27,027 bases of DNA from NCBI GenBank assembly GCA_030849075.1, contig JASAOO010003180.1, positions 1 to 27,027 on the forward strand, read 5' to 3'. Origin of the DNA: Zelonia costaricensis. Its lineage: Eukaryota; Euglenozoa; Kinetoplastea; Trypanosomatida; Trypanosomatidae. The position numbers were made by a program, and so were the translations under genes. The notes beneath the pieces were generated by a model, which saw only the letters and a list, made by a program, of their open reading frames with translations, ran no database searches and was not told the DNA's origin. Each line of letters begins with the position of its first letter. Positions within the stretch are counted from its first letter, which is position 1. Positions 16,311 through 25,913 of this stretch are shown here, one piece after another.

Positions 16311-18941
16311 TTAAAACGTGTGGGCACCGCGCAGGGCCTCGGCGATGGTGCGCTGCACGATAAGGCGCAGGATGGGCGCGCCGAGGGTGCACAGCACATT
16401 CAGCTTCGTCACCGTCGTCGACACACTGAAGGTGCCAACAGAGACGTTCACCTTCTGAAACGCGACGTGTGTCTTGCCCGTCGCCATCAGCCACACGTAG
16501 CCGACCCCCTCCACGCGCACATCGCTGGCCGTCACCGTGGCCGTGCCGCTGGTGACGCCCTCGGTGTAGTGCTCCTTCAGCCGCGTACGGAGCGAGTAGG
16601 CCGCGGCACGAGTGCGGGGCTCGCCCGCGCTGCGCTGCGCCTGCCGCAGCAGCCGAGCCTGCCGCGCGGCCTCAGCCTCGCCAATGTACGCGAACTGGAT
16701 CGGCTCAAGCTCCATCCTCTTGAGATTGAGCTTAACCCTCAGCCGCGTCCCCTCCTCGCAAAAGCTGACGGCGCACTTGTGCTCGCGGAACGTCAGCTCC
16801 ACCAGCTTCACAGGCGAGGTGGTGAGGAGGATGGGGCCGAAGAGCGGCAGGTCGAGCGGCTCCTCTGTCATGCCCTCCACGAGCTGCTTTCCGCGCAGCA
16901 CGTTGCCGAGGACGCTGAGCAGCCGCTGCAGGATGAGCGTCACGTTTGTGCGCAGCTTGGGGCTTTCCTCGTAGATGCAACGCACCAGCTCGCAGCGGAA
17001 CTTGGTGCCGAAGACCTCCTCGTACGGGGTCAGCGTGCGCACAATCATGTTCCAGCGCTCCTCCTCCGCGTTGAGGAAGGCGGCCGGATCGAGGCTCGAG
17101 CAGCCGCTGTGCGCCGCCGGGATCGCCGCGGTGTTGGGGACCGTGAGCGGCTCGGCGTGTACGTCGTCTGCGTCGCCCGCGCTGCCGTGCACGGCGCCGG
17201 CGGCCCCGGCCCCGCTGTCGCCCGCGTCTGCGCTGGAGCGGTGCTGCGTGTCGCGTGTCGTGACCGACGAGGCGCTGGGGTCGTCGCCGCCGCCGGCGGT
17301 GCTGGGGCGGCGACAACTCTCCTTGTCGTGCTGCATCGACGCGTGTGGCGTGTGCAGCAGCGAGGTCTCGCGGAAGACCAGGTTGCCGACAGGGGTGAGG
17401 CTGCGCATCCGCTGCCGAACCTTCTCGCTGGTGGTCAGCGGGTGCGGGTTGCGCTTCTTGAGCGACTCACGCGCAGCATCGCGCAGGCTCTGCTGTGTCT
17501 GCACCGTTGCAGCGGACGACTCCACCGTGTCGCCAGAGTCACGGCGGACGTCGCCAGCGCTGTCGCCCACGCTCCCCCGCACCTCCGGCCGCGGCGTCGG
17601 CATCAAAGACCGCAGGCGCTGAGGCGCGCGCTCGGCCAGCGGCTCCTCGGCGCTGAAGACCTCGGCGGCCCTTCCGTCTGCGGTGGTGCCGCGCTGCGGA
17701 AGGGCCGTGGCGTCGAACTCGAACGGCTCATGGTCGCTCGTGCACACCGCCTCCGCGGCATGGCGCGCCGCCCACTCCGTCAGCGGGGGCGATCGCGCCG
17801 GTGGCGGAGGGGGCGGCAGCAGCAGCGAACTCCCTGCCGTGTCGACGGGCACCGATGGCAGATCGAGCTGTAGCGTGCTGCGCATGCCAGGTGCGGGTGG
17901 AGCCACCTCCTGCAGCAGGGGGGCCTTGAAGAACGTCGCCTCGTCGAAGACGCGCAGTGCCCCCTCGCGCTCGCGGCGCGCCTGGGCCGGGCCCACGCGA
18001 ATTGCCTCCGGCGCCCACGCGATGATGGGCGCGGGACACGACGGGTCACTGTTCTGCAAGTACACCACGCCACCGTCCGCCAAGTCCTGCGGCGGCAGTG
18101 GCACCCGTGTCTCCTCCACGACGCGGCTCGAGTGCGCCCTTGAGCCGTTACCCGTCTGCGCGCCCGACTGAGAAGGCGGCGCGGCGTTGCTGCACACACT
18201 CGGCATGCTGGCGGGACGTGCGTCCATGAAGGCGACGCTGCTGTTCATGCGCGGCATGGCGACGATTGTCGCTCGCGAGCGCCGCTCGTTGCGACCGCCT
18301 TCTTCGGCGTCGTCGCTGTCGTCATCGCGCGACGCCGCCGCGCCGTCGCCACACGACGGGTCCTCGCGCAGGGGGAGCTCCATGAAGGCGACCTCGGCCA
18401 GGTCGCGAGAGGGCAGCAGCGTCGCCCTGTCCCAGTCCGACGTGTCCACAACGAAGAGCCCCACCGTATCGTGGTACTCGTGCAGCTGCGAGAGGTTCGT
18501 GTAGATGCCGGGCCTCAGCACGTCTGCCGCTCGCCCCTCCACGGACTCCTTGATCCCCGCAAAGGCCGAGTTCCGCCGCGAGCTGGGTAGCTTCGCGTCG
18601 GACTGGAGGTCGTTCTGCTCCTTGAGGTAGGCGTACCCAGTGTAGTCCGGGTTGAGGGCCCCGTAGGCGCGCCTCGCCGCCTCGTCGGCGCCGTCCGTGC
18701 TGCCGATCACCGCGATGAGCTCCTCATACTCCGCATACGGGTACAGGGCCTGCAAGTAGAGCAGCTGGTCGCGCGAGGAGGTGAGGCTCTTCTTTCGCCC
18801 AGCGGCCCGCCGACTCGCGTCCTCGGGGGCCACCTCTGGGTAGAAGTCGTAGCTGCTGCTGCCGTGCTGCGTTGTCGCCGGCGGTGAGCCGCTCGTCGTG
18901 TCTGTCCCCACCCCGTGCGGGGTGGCGCGGGAGCGGCCCAT
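16311..18941 (-). CDS. Hypothetical protein with C-terminal TULIP-like domain
   Basis: An 876-residue protein without a firm family match. Residues 1-120 contain an acidic/aromatic segment (SYDFYPEVAPED near 30-41, then LLYLQALYPYAEYEELIAVIG at 60-80, split by charged residues). The middle, about 120-610, is low-complexity Ser/Pro/Ala-rich with a proline run near 370-380. The last ~250 residues are folded: an amphipathic helix pair (625-690), beta-rich stretches (SPVKLVELTFREHKCAVSF; RLRVKLNLKRMELEP), then alternating strands ending in GTFSVSTTVTKLNVL and a terminal helix APILRLIVQRTIAEALRGA. Long curved strands ending in such a helix resemble BPI/TULIP lipid-binding folds; this is inference from pattern only. 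No signal peptide is seen. The start is the first ATG after a strong C-rich tract and AG at 18987-18988, giving a 46-nt 5' UTR. Confidence 0.85.
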   Translation of the reverse strand: MGRSRATPHGVGTDTTSGSPPATTQHGSSSYDFYPEVAPEDASRRAAGRKKSLTSSRDQLLYLQALYPYAEYEELIAVIGSTDGADEAARRAYGALNPDYTGYAYLKEQNDLQSDAKLPSSRRNSAFAGIKESVEGRAADVLRPGIYTNLSQLHEYHDTVGLFVVDTSDWDRATLLPSRDLAEVAFMELPLREDPSCGDGAAASRDDDSDDAEEGGRNERRSRATIVAMPRMNSSVAFMDARPASMPSVCSNAAPPSQSGAQTGNGSRAHSSRVVEETRVPLPPQDLADGGVVYLQNSDPSCPAPIIAWAPEAIRVGPAQARREREGALRVFDEATFFKAPLLQEVAPPAPGMRSTLQLDLPSVPVDTAGSSLLLPPPPPPARSPPLTEWAARHAAEAVCTSDHEPFEFDATALPQRGTTADGRAAEVFSAEEPLAERAPQRLRSLMPTPRPEVRGSVGDSAGDVRRDSGDTVESSAATVQTQQSLRDAARESLKKRNPHPLTTSEKVRQRMRSLTPVGNLVFRETSLLHTPHASMQHDKESCRRPSTAGGGDDPSASSVTTRDTQHRSSADAGDSGAGAAGAVHGSAGDADDVHAEPLTVPNTAAIPAAHSGCSSLDPAAFLNAEEERWNMIVRTLTPYEEVFGTKFRCELVRCIYEESPKLRTNVTLILQRLLSVLGNVLRGKQLVEGMTEEPLDLPLFGPILLTTSPVKLVELTFREHKCAVSFCEEGTRLRVKLNLKRMELEPIQFAYIGEAEAARQARLLRQAQRSAGEPRTRAAAYSLRTRLKEHYTEGVTSGTATVTASDVRVEGVGYVWLMATGKTHVAFQKVNVSVGTFSVSTTVTKLNVLCTLGAPILRLIVQRTIAEALRGAHTF

Positions 18942-18986
18942 AGTGCACGGCACGGGTCAAGGGGCGCCGCCGCACAAAGGAGAAAG

Positions 18987-19020
18987 CTCACAGTGGGGAG
19001 GGGGAGGGGGCAGGGGGGGC
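18987..19020 (-). promoter_or_regulatory. Predicted trans-splice acceptor of the TULIP-like protein gene
   Basis: A nearly pure C tract on the minus strand (18994-19019) is followed by the first AG at 18987-18988, 46 nt before the ATG at 18941. Confidence 0.6.
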
Positions 19021-19397
19021 ACAGCGGGGTACTGAAGCGAGGCTTGAGGGGAGAACAGAGGGGAGACGAACAGCAGCGGACCTGATCAATGGTGTGTCGA
19101 CTACGGGGGCAGCTTTTAAAGGACAGCAGAGGAGGAGAGAACGCAAGAAAAAAGAGTCCGTGTAGAGGTCGAAGAGGCCGGCGCAGCCCAGTATACAAGC
19201 ACGCCGGCACACGCAGGAAGATGCAGGGAAGGATATAACGTCCGTGAAGAAACCTTGTGCACCGCCGCGGCTGCGCCTTCGAGGACGGGAACGGCGAGGG
19301 TGGATACTCTCAAAGAGGCCTCACCCTTATCGACAAAGAAGGAAGACGCCAGGCCCGAATCGTTCGCAGAGGCCCCCTTAAAAAACAAAAACAAAAA

Positions 19398-19420
19398 CAC
19401 ACACAGACACACACACACAC
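19398..19420. repeat. CA dinucleotide repeat
   Basis: About 11 units with one GA interruption, preceded by A-rich sequence. Confidence 0.85.
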
Positions 19421-20575
19421 GGAGAGGGGGGACGAGGACGTACGCTGACCGGTGGCCTAGAGGCGGAAGAAAAGAGTGGCCTAGGACGAGCAATGCCGCG
19501 CCTGCGTTTTTTTTTTTTCTCGTACCGGCGGACGTGCCGTCAAGGGCTCGTACAAACCCGTGTACGTCACACGCACGCACACTGCAGCACCTCCCCGTCT
19601 CTTTCCCACTCTTGCAGATGGCTTTGCCTCGCACCCTACCCAGCGGGGGATAGAAGAGCGCAGCAACCTTTCCTTCACCCACCCGCGCCCACCCACACCG
19701 AGATAAGCGACGCAGAAGAGCGGGGCAGCGCCGCTGGTAGGAGACACTAGACGCGGCACGGGCCGAAAACCCACGAATAAACGACAAACGAAAAGGAGGG
19801 AGAGACGAGGGGCGGCCGAGAAGAACGCTGCGCGCTGCTTCTACTCCTCCCCTGATGAGGTGTTGATGCTTCGGCGTATGTACAGAGGGTGGTTGCACAC
19901 GCCCCCCACGTAAGGCCAAAGGGAGGAGGACCTTCGCGTGTGGTGCACCGTCGTCGGAGCGCGTGGTGGGGGGCGACGTCAAGACGGTGGCATGGTCGTC
20001 GGCACCGTGCGATCCCGCGCATGAAGGCGGCAGTGTGCGTGCACGTGTGGTTTTTTTTTTGGGGGGGCGGGAGGGGCGGAAGGTGGAAGGGCCGGCGACG
20101 GAAAGACAGGTATGGAGCAAAGAGCAGCAGAGTCAGGGTGTGCCGAGACGTGGTGCTTTTGCGTGGCAGCGAACCCCGCGGACACAGCGCCAGCCCCGTC
20201 AACGACGCCTCGGGCCGCATCAACTAAGCGCTACCAGTCGCGCATGCAGGCGAGGGAGTGCTGACCTTGTTCACGTCTGCACGCGCTTCGATGCACGTTT
20301 GCGGCGCGTGTGTTTAGGATGCTGTGGTGCTGGCTGTCTTGGAATGGCCCTTTTCAGGAAGTCGACACGCTCCAAGCAGAGGGGGGAGGGGTCAACACAC
20401 ACGGGGAGCACGCGCGAGTGGCGTGAGCAGAACGCAATAAAAACCAACAGAAGATCACGACGAAGATGGGGGAGGCAAAGGCGCCTCCTCCTCTCCCCCC
20501 CCCCTTTTACCTCCTTCCGCGTCCAAACACTCACACGTGTGAGCGTGCCTCTCTGCGAAGGACTAAGGGGGAGAC

Positions 20576-23500
20576 TCAATCGCGTTCACCAGAGGTCCAA
20601 GGTGCGGCGTGGGATGTCGCAGGGTGCAACGTTTGCGGCACGGCGACTGCAAGCGCGGAGATGAGACTCGATACCGCAGCCTGCAGCTCGCATGCGAGGC
20701 TCAGGACAAGCTGATGCGCAAGCGCCGCCTCAGTCGTCGCCCTCGGCGAGGTCGCGGCCGGGCACGGTCCTGATGCGCTTGAAGTGCGTGACAGCGAGGT
20801 ACCCTCTGCGAGGCGATCCACCTGCACGGCAATGTGCGAATGCGCCGACTGCAGAACGCTCAACGAAGTCTCGCAGCCCAGGCGCGGGTGGTACGCGGCG
20901 AGGCACTGCATCCACACGACGTGCAGCCACGTGAGCGCCGCAAACTGCACACCACGAGCGCCGACCTCGGCCACGTCGATGCGCTCAGCGGAGAGAAAAG
21001 GGTGTGGCGGCAGCAGGTGCTGCGCGTACGCCTCCAGCGGGGCGGCCGACGTGAAGTCAATGCCGAGGCTGCAGCACATGGACTGCGCTGTCTCTTGCAG
21101 AAGGTGGAAGGGCCGATGCGCGTGCAGGCTCGTCTCCCTGTTGCACCACAGCCGCTCTTGCAAGCTCACACGCAGCTCTGTCATGGCGCACGACAATGCT
21201 GGGTCTGCCGGCTCGCAGGCCCGCGGCGCTGCGTCTACATCGTCGGACAGGACCGCTTCGAGACAGCACATCAGCCGCGCATGCGATGGGGCGTCGGTGC
21301 CGGACAAAGGGAGTTGGGCGCAGAGGTGATCGGCGAAGAGGCGGAGACGCTGCAGAGCTGTCACAGCGCTCAGAGGTGACTTTCCTTCGTGGCAAGAGGC
21401 GTGCGCGCGGCCCCACAAGACCCCCATCAACGCCGACCTCGTGGCGTGCCGCGTCGTGTCCAGCGCTGACGCGCCGCGCACTGGCGACTCACTGCACCGG
21501 CGAGCGGCAGTCTGGATGCCGCGGGTGCAGTGCTCTGCCTCGGTGACCGCCCCGAGCAGCGCGGCCTCCAGCGCTCCCACCGGCACTCCAGAACACCGAT
21601 TAGCACCACAGGGGACGAGGAGTGCAGCGACATGCCGGCAGTGGTGCCACAAGCGCTGGCACAGCTCCACGTGAAGCGCATCGACTGGCACCGGCACAAA
21701 GGGAAACGCCACAGGCCTTCCGTGAGGAGCCCCCATCGCGTCCAAGGCCCACGTGTGCTCAGGAGAGGCGGTGTTCTGGCACGACGCGGACCGCGGCATG
21801 AGCTCGGTGCGCAGCTCGTGCAGCGCCCGCGCCGTCAAGGCTGCCACCTCGGCAGCGGCCACGGTGTCCTCAGCCTCCTCCAGCGGCGATGGAGAGGGTG
21901 CAGGGTGGCCGGCCTGTGTGCCTCCGCGGCCCCCTTCACACGTCGCTGCGCTCCCGCACACCGTCGGGCGATGGTCACGGCGCAGTGTCAGCAGCGCGTC
22001 GTCGCGAAACCACAGATCGTGCAGCACCGCCCCGTGCGGAGGCGAGAGTGATGGACACCTGCTTCCGGACTCGCCGCCCCCTCGCAGCGTGCACGTCGAC
22101 GCCCCGCTAAAGTTCATGGGCCACGATAGCAGCGCTTCCACGTTGCACATGAACGTGTTGGCGAGGCCCTTGTCGTACGAAAAGAGCGAGACAGCCGACA
22201 CCGCCGACGCGGGGGCTGCGAGTGGGGCAGCCGGTGCCGTGGGGACGCGGTCTGCGCCGCACCACAGAGGCGACAGCAGCGGCGGCGCTTCAGTGGTGGG
22301 GCCCTGCGCGTCAACGCCGTGAGAGAGGGTGGCCAGCACCGTTTGAAGTAGAGCAAAATCATCGCCCGGCAACGACATCGACGCCACGGCCGCCTCCGCT
22401 ACCGCAGCGGGCTCTGGCTGTGAGCTCCAGTGCGAGTTGCGCAAAAGTGTAGCGAGCATCTCGAAAGGCCACGCGACGCCCTCCCGCAGTCCGACCACCA
22501 CCACGCACGGGCTGCCGACACCGCAGTCGAGTCGATCGTCTTCAGCGCCGGGCGGAAAGACGGCATGCAGCAAAGCGGCTTGGGCGGCTGCGGGCGATAT
22601 GCGCGCCTCGGACGCGGCACCGACGGCGGTGGCGGCCCACCACAGACGGCCGTGCCACCGCCCAACGCCCTGTCGGGTAGCGGCGTACGACGGCACGGGA
22701 CCGGAGCCTGCAGCGCAGAGACCGCCGGCAGATGTCTGCCGCATCGCAGCGGCCAGCAGCCCAGGCACTGCAGACTCGACCATCACATCAGCCAGCCAAA
22801 CACGTTCGTTCACGGGTGGCTGCATCGCACGGAGTACTGCGTTGCGCCGGCGTGCCCGCTCCAGCGACTCGGCGAGAATCAGCACGAGGTCAAACTCAAG
22901 CTCACCGTCGCGCGCGAGGTGGGCAGACCCAGCCTGCTCACGCAAGAGTTGTTCTGTGTGTACCACAAGTCGGCTCACGACGCGTGCAAGGGCCGCGTGC
23001 GACACCCGAAGCGGCTGCCACGCAGAAGCCTGCAACGGTGCGGTGGTGGCGGCGACGTCGGCGCCGCGTGTGTGCGGTAAGAGAGCCTCGCAGAAGTCCG
23101 CGATGGCCCAGTGCAAGCGGTGTTCAAGCGGCGAAAGCCAGTGCTGCGGCCCCGGCAAACCCCGTCTGCCGCCGCCAAACCGTTGTAGAGCAGAGCTAGT
23201 TGGCGCCACGCGCCTCCCCAGAACCATCATGTCGACGTCGGAGAGGGGGTCGCGGCCGCGCCAGAATTGAAGCCAGCGGGCGAGGAGCACGCGCAGGGTG
23301 TCGCGTGACGCACGCAGCAGCGTGCACCACGCCGGCGAAGACTCGCCGATCTGTTGCAGCGTCAATTCTGTTAAGCGCCGCTCAGGGACGTGAGCAGCAT
23401 CGAGCGTGGCCGAGTGGTGCAGGGATAGCAGCAGAGCCAGAAGCTCCCACTCCACCACGGTGTACCCGGTCGGCGCCGCGTCGCTGTTCCCGCCAGCCGA

Positions 23501-24820
23501 GACGATGCGGAGACAGAAAAGAAGCTCCTGAACGCACCAGTGCAACTGCCCACGACGGTCCGCTATCTCTGCCACGTCCGTGTCGCTGCAACCTCGGTGG
23601 TGAGAGGTCTCAGGAAGGTCCTCACCGCCCACCAGCGCAAACACCATCTGGAGTAGCGCAACGCAGAGCGGCGCAGCATCGTGACTTCCGCTTAGCCGCA
23701 CCGGACCGCGGCGCCTCGCTGACGGACGGCGGGCGTGTGCGTCGCACCCCGTGAAGTCTGAAAGCACTGCGAGCCAGCGGTCCAGCACTGCACCGCGCAG
23801 AAACCAGCCGCGCTCCTTCGTCACACGCCAAAACAGCGCGGGTGTCGCAATGCTTGTGAGGAGCCGCTTCGTGGCGGCGTCGTCAGGACGGCCCGCGCCA
23901 CCGGCTGCCCAGTCATCCACGACGCACCGCACCAGGGTGTGCCGCTCCCCAGACGTTAGGGCCCGTGCCCAGGCCGGTAGCTCTCCCCAGGCAGCCTTGA
24001 CACAGGCGCTTCCATCCGGTGCGGTGGCGTCGGTCTCCGCAGCGGCGCCGCCACCGCGCCGCCCCGCGCTCTGTTTTGAAAGGCAACTCAGGATGCGGTG
24101 CGTGAGAAGGCGGCGCGGCGTGGCCGCACTCGGGCGCACGGTCGCGGCGTCCGTGTCCGAGGCGGGTGTCGCCGGCACTGGAAAAACCCGCGCGTACACG
24201 TGGAGCAGCTCGCGCAGGGAAAGGGCGTCGGCCGGCAGCGAGGCGAGGCGCTCCAGCAGCCACGACGGGGTGTGTGGTGCCTGCACACAAACGCGGACGT
24301 TGACGTGCACCTCCAGCACAAAGAGCAGCTGCAACGCCATCCCACGCACCGCCGCAAGGGAGAGCGCCGCGTGCCCGCACTCTTCCACACCGAGGCGCCC
24401 GCGGGCAGGACGCAGGGCGGCTTCCACGGCTGCCAGAAAGGCACGCGTAGTGCGCTGGGTGTGGTGCTGCTGCACAACATGAATCACCTGTGCCACGGCG
24501 CCAAGCTGCAGAGTCGCCGACTCGGCTGACGCTACCGGATGCTCTGCTAGTGCCGCCAGAAACAGCTGGAGAAGGTGCGCGGTCGCCATGTAGTGGGCCA
24601 CGCGCAGCTTGGAGAAGCCCCGGAACAGGCGCAGCAGCTGAGCCGCGTCGCAGTGTGGCAGCACGGGCGAAACACGAGCCAGCAGCCTCCCCGGTGACGT
24701 GGGCAGCTCATCGCCGAGGTCGCCCAGGGCGTCCACGGTGACGCTCGCCATGGCTGGGTCGTACAGTCCGAGGTGCCGCGTCGCCCGCACTGTCAGCATG
24801 TAGCGTCGCCATGGAATCAT
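20576..24820 (-). CDS. Large hypothetical protein with N-terminal helical repeats
   Basis: About 1414 residues, not assignable to a named family. The N-terminal 230 residues contain repeated Leu/Ala-rich helix pairs starting near residues 58 (DAAQLLRLFRGFSKLR), 102 (ATLQLGAVAQVIHVVQ), 146 (EECGHAALSLAAVRG) and 198 (DALSLRELLHVYARV). This pattern recalls OPR/FASTK/RAP-type RNA-binding repeats common in organelle RNA factors, and the basic start MIPWRRYMLTVRATRH could be a mitochondrial presequence; both are inferences. The rest is mixed: helical blocks separated by Ser/Ala/Pro-rich loops, many Cys and His, no membrane helix and no RAP domain at the C-terminus. Codon usage is GC3-rich throughout. 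The start is uncertain: 24820 is used here, but the frame is open to an ATG at 25168, and the splice signals could instead favour 24751 (MASVTVDALG). Confidence 0.82.
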   Translation of the reverse strand: MIPWRRYMLTVRATRHLGLYDPAMASVTVDALGDLGDELPTSPGRLLARVSPVLPHCDAAQLLRLFRGFSKLRVAHYMATAHLLQLFLAALAEHPVASAESATLQLGAVAQVIHVVQQHHTQRTTRAFLAAVEAALRPARGRLGVEECGHAALSLAAVRGMALQLLFVLEVHVNVRVCVQAPHTPSWLLERLASLPADALSLRELLHVYARVFPVPATPASDTDAATVRPSAATPRRLLTHRILSCLSKQSAGRRGGGAAAETDATAPDGSACVKAAWGELPAWARALTSGERHTLVRCVVDDWAAGGAGRPDDAATKRLLTSIATPALFWRVTKERGWFLRGAVLDRWLAVLSDFTGCDAHARRPSARRRGPVRLSGSHDAAPLCVALLQMVFALVGGEDLPETSHHRGCSDTDVAEIADRRGQLHWCVQELLFCLRIVSAGGNSDAAPTGYTVVEWELLALLLSLHHSATLDAAHVPERRLTELTLQQIGESSPAWCTLLRASRDTLRVLLARWLQFWRGRDPLSDVDMMVLGRRVAPTSSALQRFGGGRRGLPGPQHWLSPLEHRLHWAIADFCEALLPHTRGADVAATTAPLQASAWQPLRVSHAALARVVSRLVVHTEQLLREQAGSAHLARDGELEFDLVLILAESLERARRRNAVLRAMQPPVNERVWLADVMVESAVPGLLAAAMRQTSAGGLCAAGSGPVPSYAATRQGVGRWHGRLWWAATAVGAASEARISPAAAQAALLHAVFPPGAEDDRLDCGVGSPCVVVVGLREGVAWPFEMLATLLRNSHWSSQPEPAAVAEAAVASMSLPGDDFALLQTVLATLSHGVDAQGPTTEAPPLLSPLWCGADRVPTAPAAPLAAPASAVSAVSLFSYDKGLANTFMCNVEALLSWPMNFSGASTCTLRGGGESGSRCPSLSPPHGAVLHDLWFRDDALLTLRRDHRPTVCGSAATCEGGRGGTQAGHPAPSPSPLEEAEDTVAAAEVAALTARALHELRTELMPRSASCQNTASPEHTWALDAMGAPHGRPVAFPFVPVPVDALHVELCQRLWHHCRHVAALLVPCGANRCSGVPVGALEAALLGAVTEAEHCTRGIQTAARRCSESPVRGASALDTTRHATRSALMGVLWGRAHASCHEGKSPLSAVTALQRLRLFADHLCAQLPLSGTDAPSHARLMCCLEAVLSDDVDAAPRACEPADPALSCAMTELRVSLQERLWCNRETSLHAHRPFHLLQETAQSMCCSLGIDFTSAAPLEAYAQHLLPPHPFLSAERIDVAEVGARGVQFAALTWLHVVWMQCLAAYHPRLGCETSLSVLQSAHSHIAVQVDRLAEGTSLSRTSSASGPCPAATSPRATTEAALAHQLVLSLACELQAAVSSLISALAVAVPQTLHPATSHAAPWTSGERD

Positions 24821-24970
24821 CCACGCATCGCCAAATCGCGCGGCGGAGCGGTGTCGCAGAGATGAGAGAGAAAAAAAAAAAAAGCACCGCGACGAGTACG
24901 CAACAGAAAAAGAGACCGCGCAGAGCAGTGCGGAGGCAACGGGGTGGGTGTCACGGCACGTCAGGTGTGC

Positions 24971-25018
24971 CTGTTTTGTTGCAGCACGTAAGAAGGAAGG
25001 CAAAAGGCGAAGTTCGGT
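24971..25018 (-). promoter_or_regulatory. Candidate trans-splice acceptor of the large orphan gene
   Basis: A pyrimidine tract at 24988-25018 (minus strand) is followed by an AG at 24971-24972. With this site the leader is 150 nt and the first ATG is at 24828, a four-codon upstream ORF whose stop overlaps the main ATG at 24820. A competing T13 tract lies at 24871-24883, but its first AG is inside the coding frame at 24790-24791. Confidence 0.4.
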
Positions 25019-25068
25019 GAAAGGGGCAGCGCCGCAAAGAGGAGCATGTTGGGGTGCCGGGCAACACT

Positions 25069-25083
25069 GGGGGGGGGGGGGGG
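25069..25083. repeat. Homopolymer of 15 G
   Basis: Fifteen consecutive G on the plus strand upstream of the large orphan gene. The count is prone to sequencing error, so the reading frame across it is unreliable. Confidence 0.9.
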
Positions 25084-25450
25084 CGTCAGGAATCGGGTCT
25101 GCGTCCGGGCCCCGTAGTGCAAGACCCGCCTCTGTGCCCACACACGCAAGAACATGACGGCGCACCATCGCGGCCGGCGTTTGTATTTTAGCGTACCCCT
25201 ACATACGTGCATGTGACGCAAACTCCGCGAGTGAGAAATGAGCGAGCAGCAGTGGTGCCTTCGCTTTCCATGTTGTGTTGCTCCGCTCCGTGACTTTGGC
25301 TCGGTGCTCATCGGGATTCGGCAAACTAGGCGCTCAAGGTGAGCAGGTGTGGGGGACGGTGGGGAGGAGGACCGGCGCAAGAAGCGCAACGGGAGGGAAG
25401 AGGGGGACGAGAGTGGCGAGGGTGCGTGGCCCTGCGAGCTCCGCAGCAGG

Positions 25451-25843
25451 TCAGAGGGGCAGGTGGTTTGGCTGCCCCAGTGTGGCCTCTCGCAACTCCA
25501 GTGCCGCGAGCCGCGCCTCGTACTCGGTCTCCCACAGCCGCCGGCGAGTCTCCCACACCGCCGTGCGCTCTGCCAGCTCCCGCTCTGCGCACATCAGTGC
25601 GGCCTCACGCCGCTCCAATGCCTCGCGCCATCCCCGCAAGCCCGCTGCGCATGCACTGCCATCGTCGGTGAGGGTCCTTACACACGGACTGCAGGCCTGC
25701 ATGCCTCCCGCTGGGAGGTGGGACAGTGACGAGCAGCCGGTTGGGGCGGGCAGCGGTGGCGGTGGCGGTGGCGCAGGCGGACACCGCGACGGGCCGCGCT
25801 CCACCAGCCCGATCGCCACACCCTCGGCCCTCGGGCTTTGCAT
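25451..25843 (-). CDS. Small hypothetical coiled-coil protein
   Basis: A 130-residue protein that I do not recognise. The N-terminal half is low complexity with a run of seven prolines (25-31) and several Cys (21, 37, 51, 54, 65). The C-terminal half, residues 71-122, is a continuous amphipathic helix rich in Glu, Arg, Ala and Leu (GWREALERREAALMCAEREL, then WETRRRLWETEYEARLAALELREA), likely a coiled coil that mediates dimerisation or binding. Support for a real gene: the start is the first ATG after the acceptor at 26006-26007, the third codon positions are strongly GC-rich, and the other frames lack these properties. The 162-nt 5' UTR contains a 10-bp perfect hairpin. No targeting signal is evident. 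Confidence 0.65.
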   Translation of the reverse strand: MQSPRAEGVAIGLVERGPSRCPPAPPPPPPLPAPTGCSSLSHLPAGGMQACSPCVRTLTDDGSACAAGLRGWREALERREAALMCAERELAERTAVWETRRRLWETEYEARLAALELREATLGQPNHLPL

Positions 25844-25913
25844 CGTGGACGCGAGCGGTAAGCGACCGCGACACGGCGTGCTTTCGTGACTGCCGCGCAG
25901 CAGCTACCAGCGC

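Larger units (their letters stand above)
18942..20575. other. Spacer between the large orphan and TULIP-like genes
   Basis: No gene seen. It contains the splice site of the TULIP-like gene, a CA repeat (19398-19420), and T10-T12 runs on the plus strand at 19507-19518 and 20051-20060. A 334-codon minus-strand frame lacks any internal ATG and is rejected. Confidence 0.6.
24821..25450. other. Spacer between the coiled-coil and large orphan genes
   Basis: Leader of the large orphan gene and 3' UTR of the coiled-coil gene. It contains a plus-strand A13 run (24871-24883) and a G15 run (25069-25083). An open frame continues through it to an ATG at 25168, so part may be coding. Confidence 0.5.

Noticed and set aside
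15780..17873. 697-codon plus-strand frame overlapping the TULIP-like gene
   Set aside because: Antisense to a better supported gene and composed of Arg/Ala/Leu/His-rich shadow sequence; all other genes are on the minus strand.
18942..18953. Start of the TULIP-like gene four codons further upstream
   Set aside because: That codon is GTG; the first ATG after the splice acceptor is at 18941.
19116..20120. 334-codon minus-strand frame in a spacer
   Set aside because: It begins with TTG, has no internal Met at all, and translates microsatellites and homopolymers.
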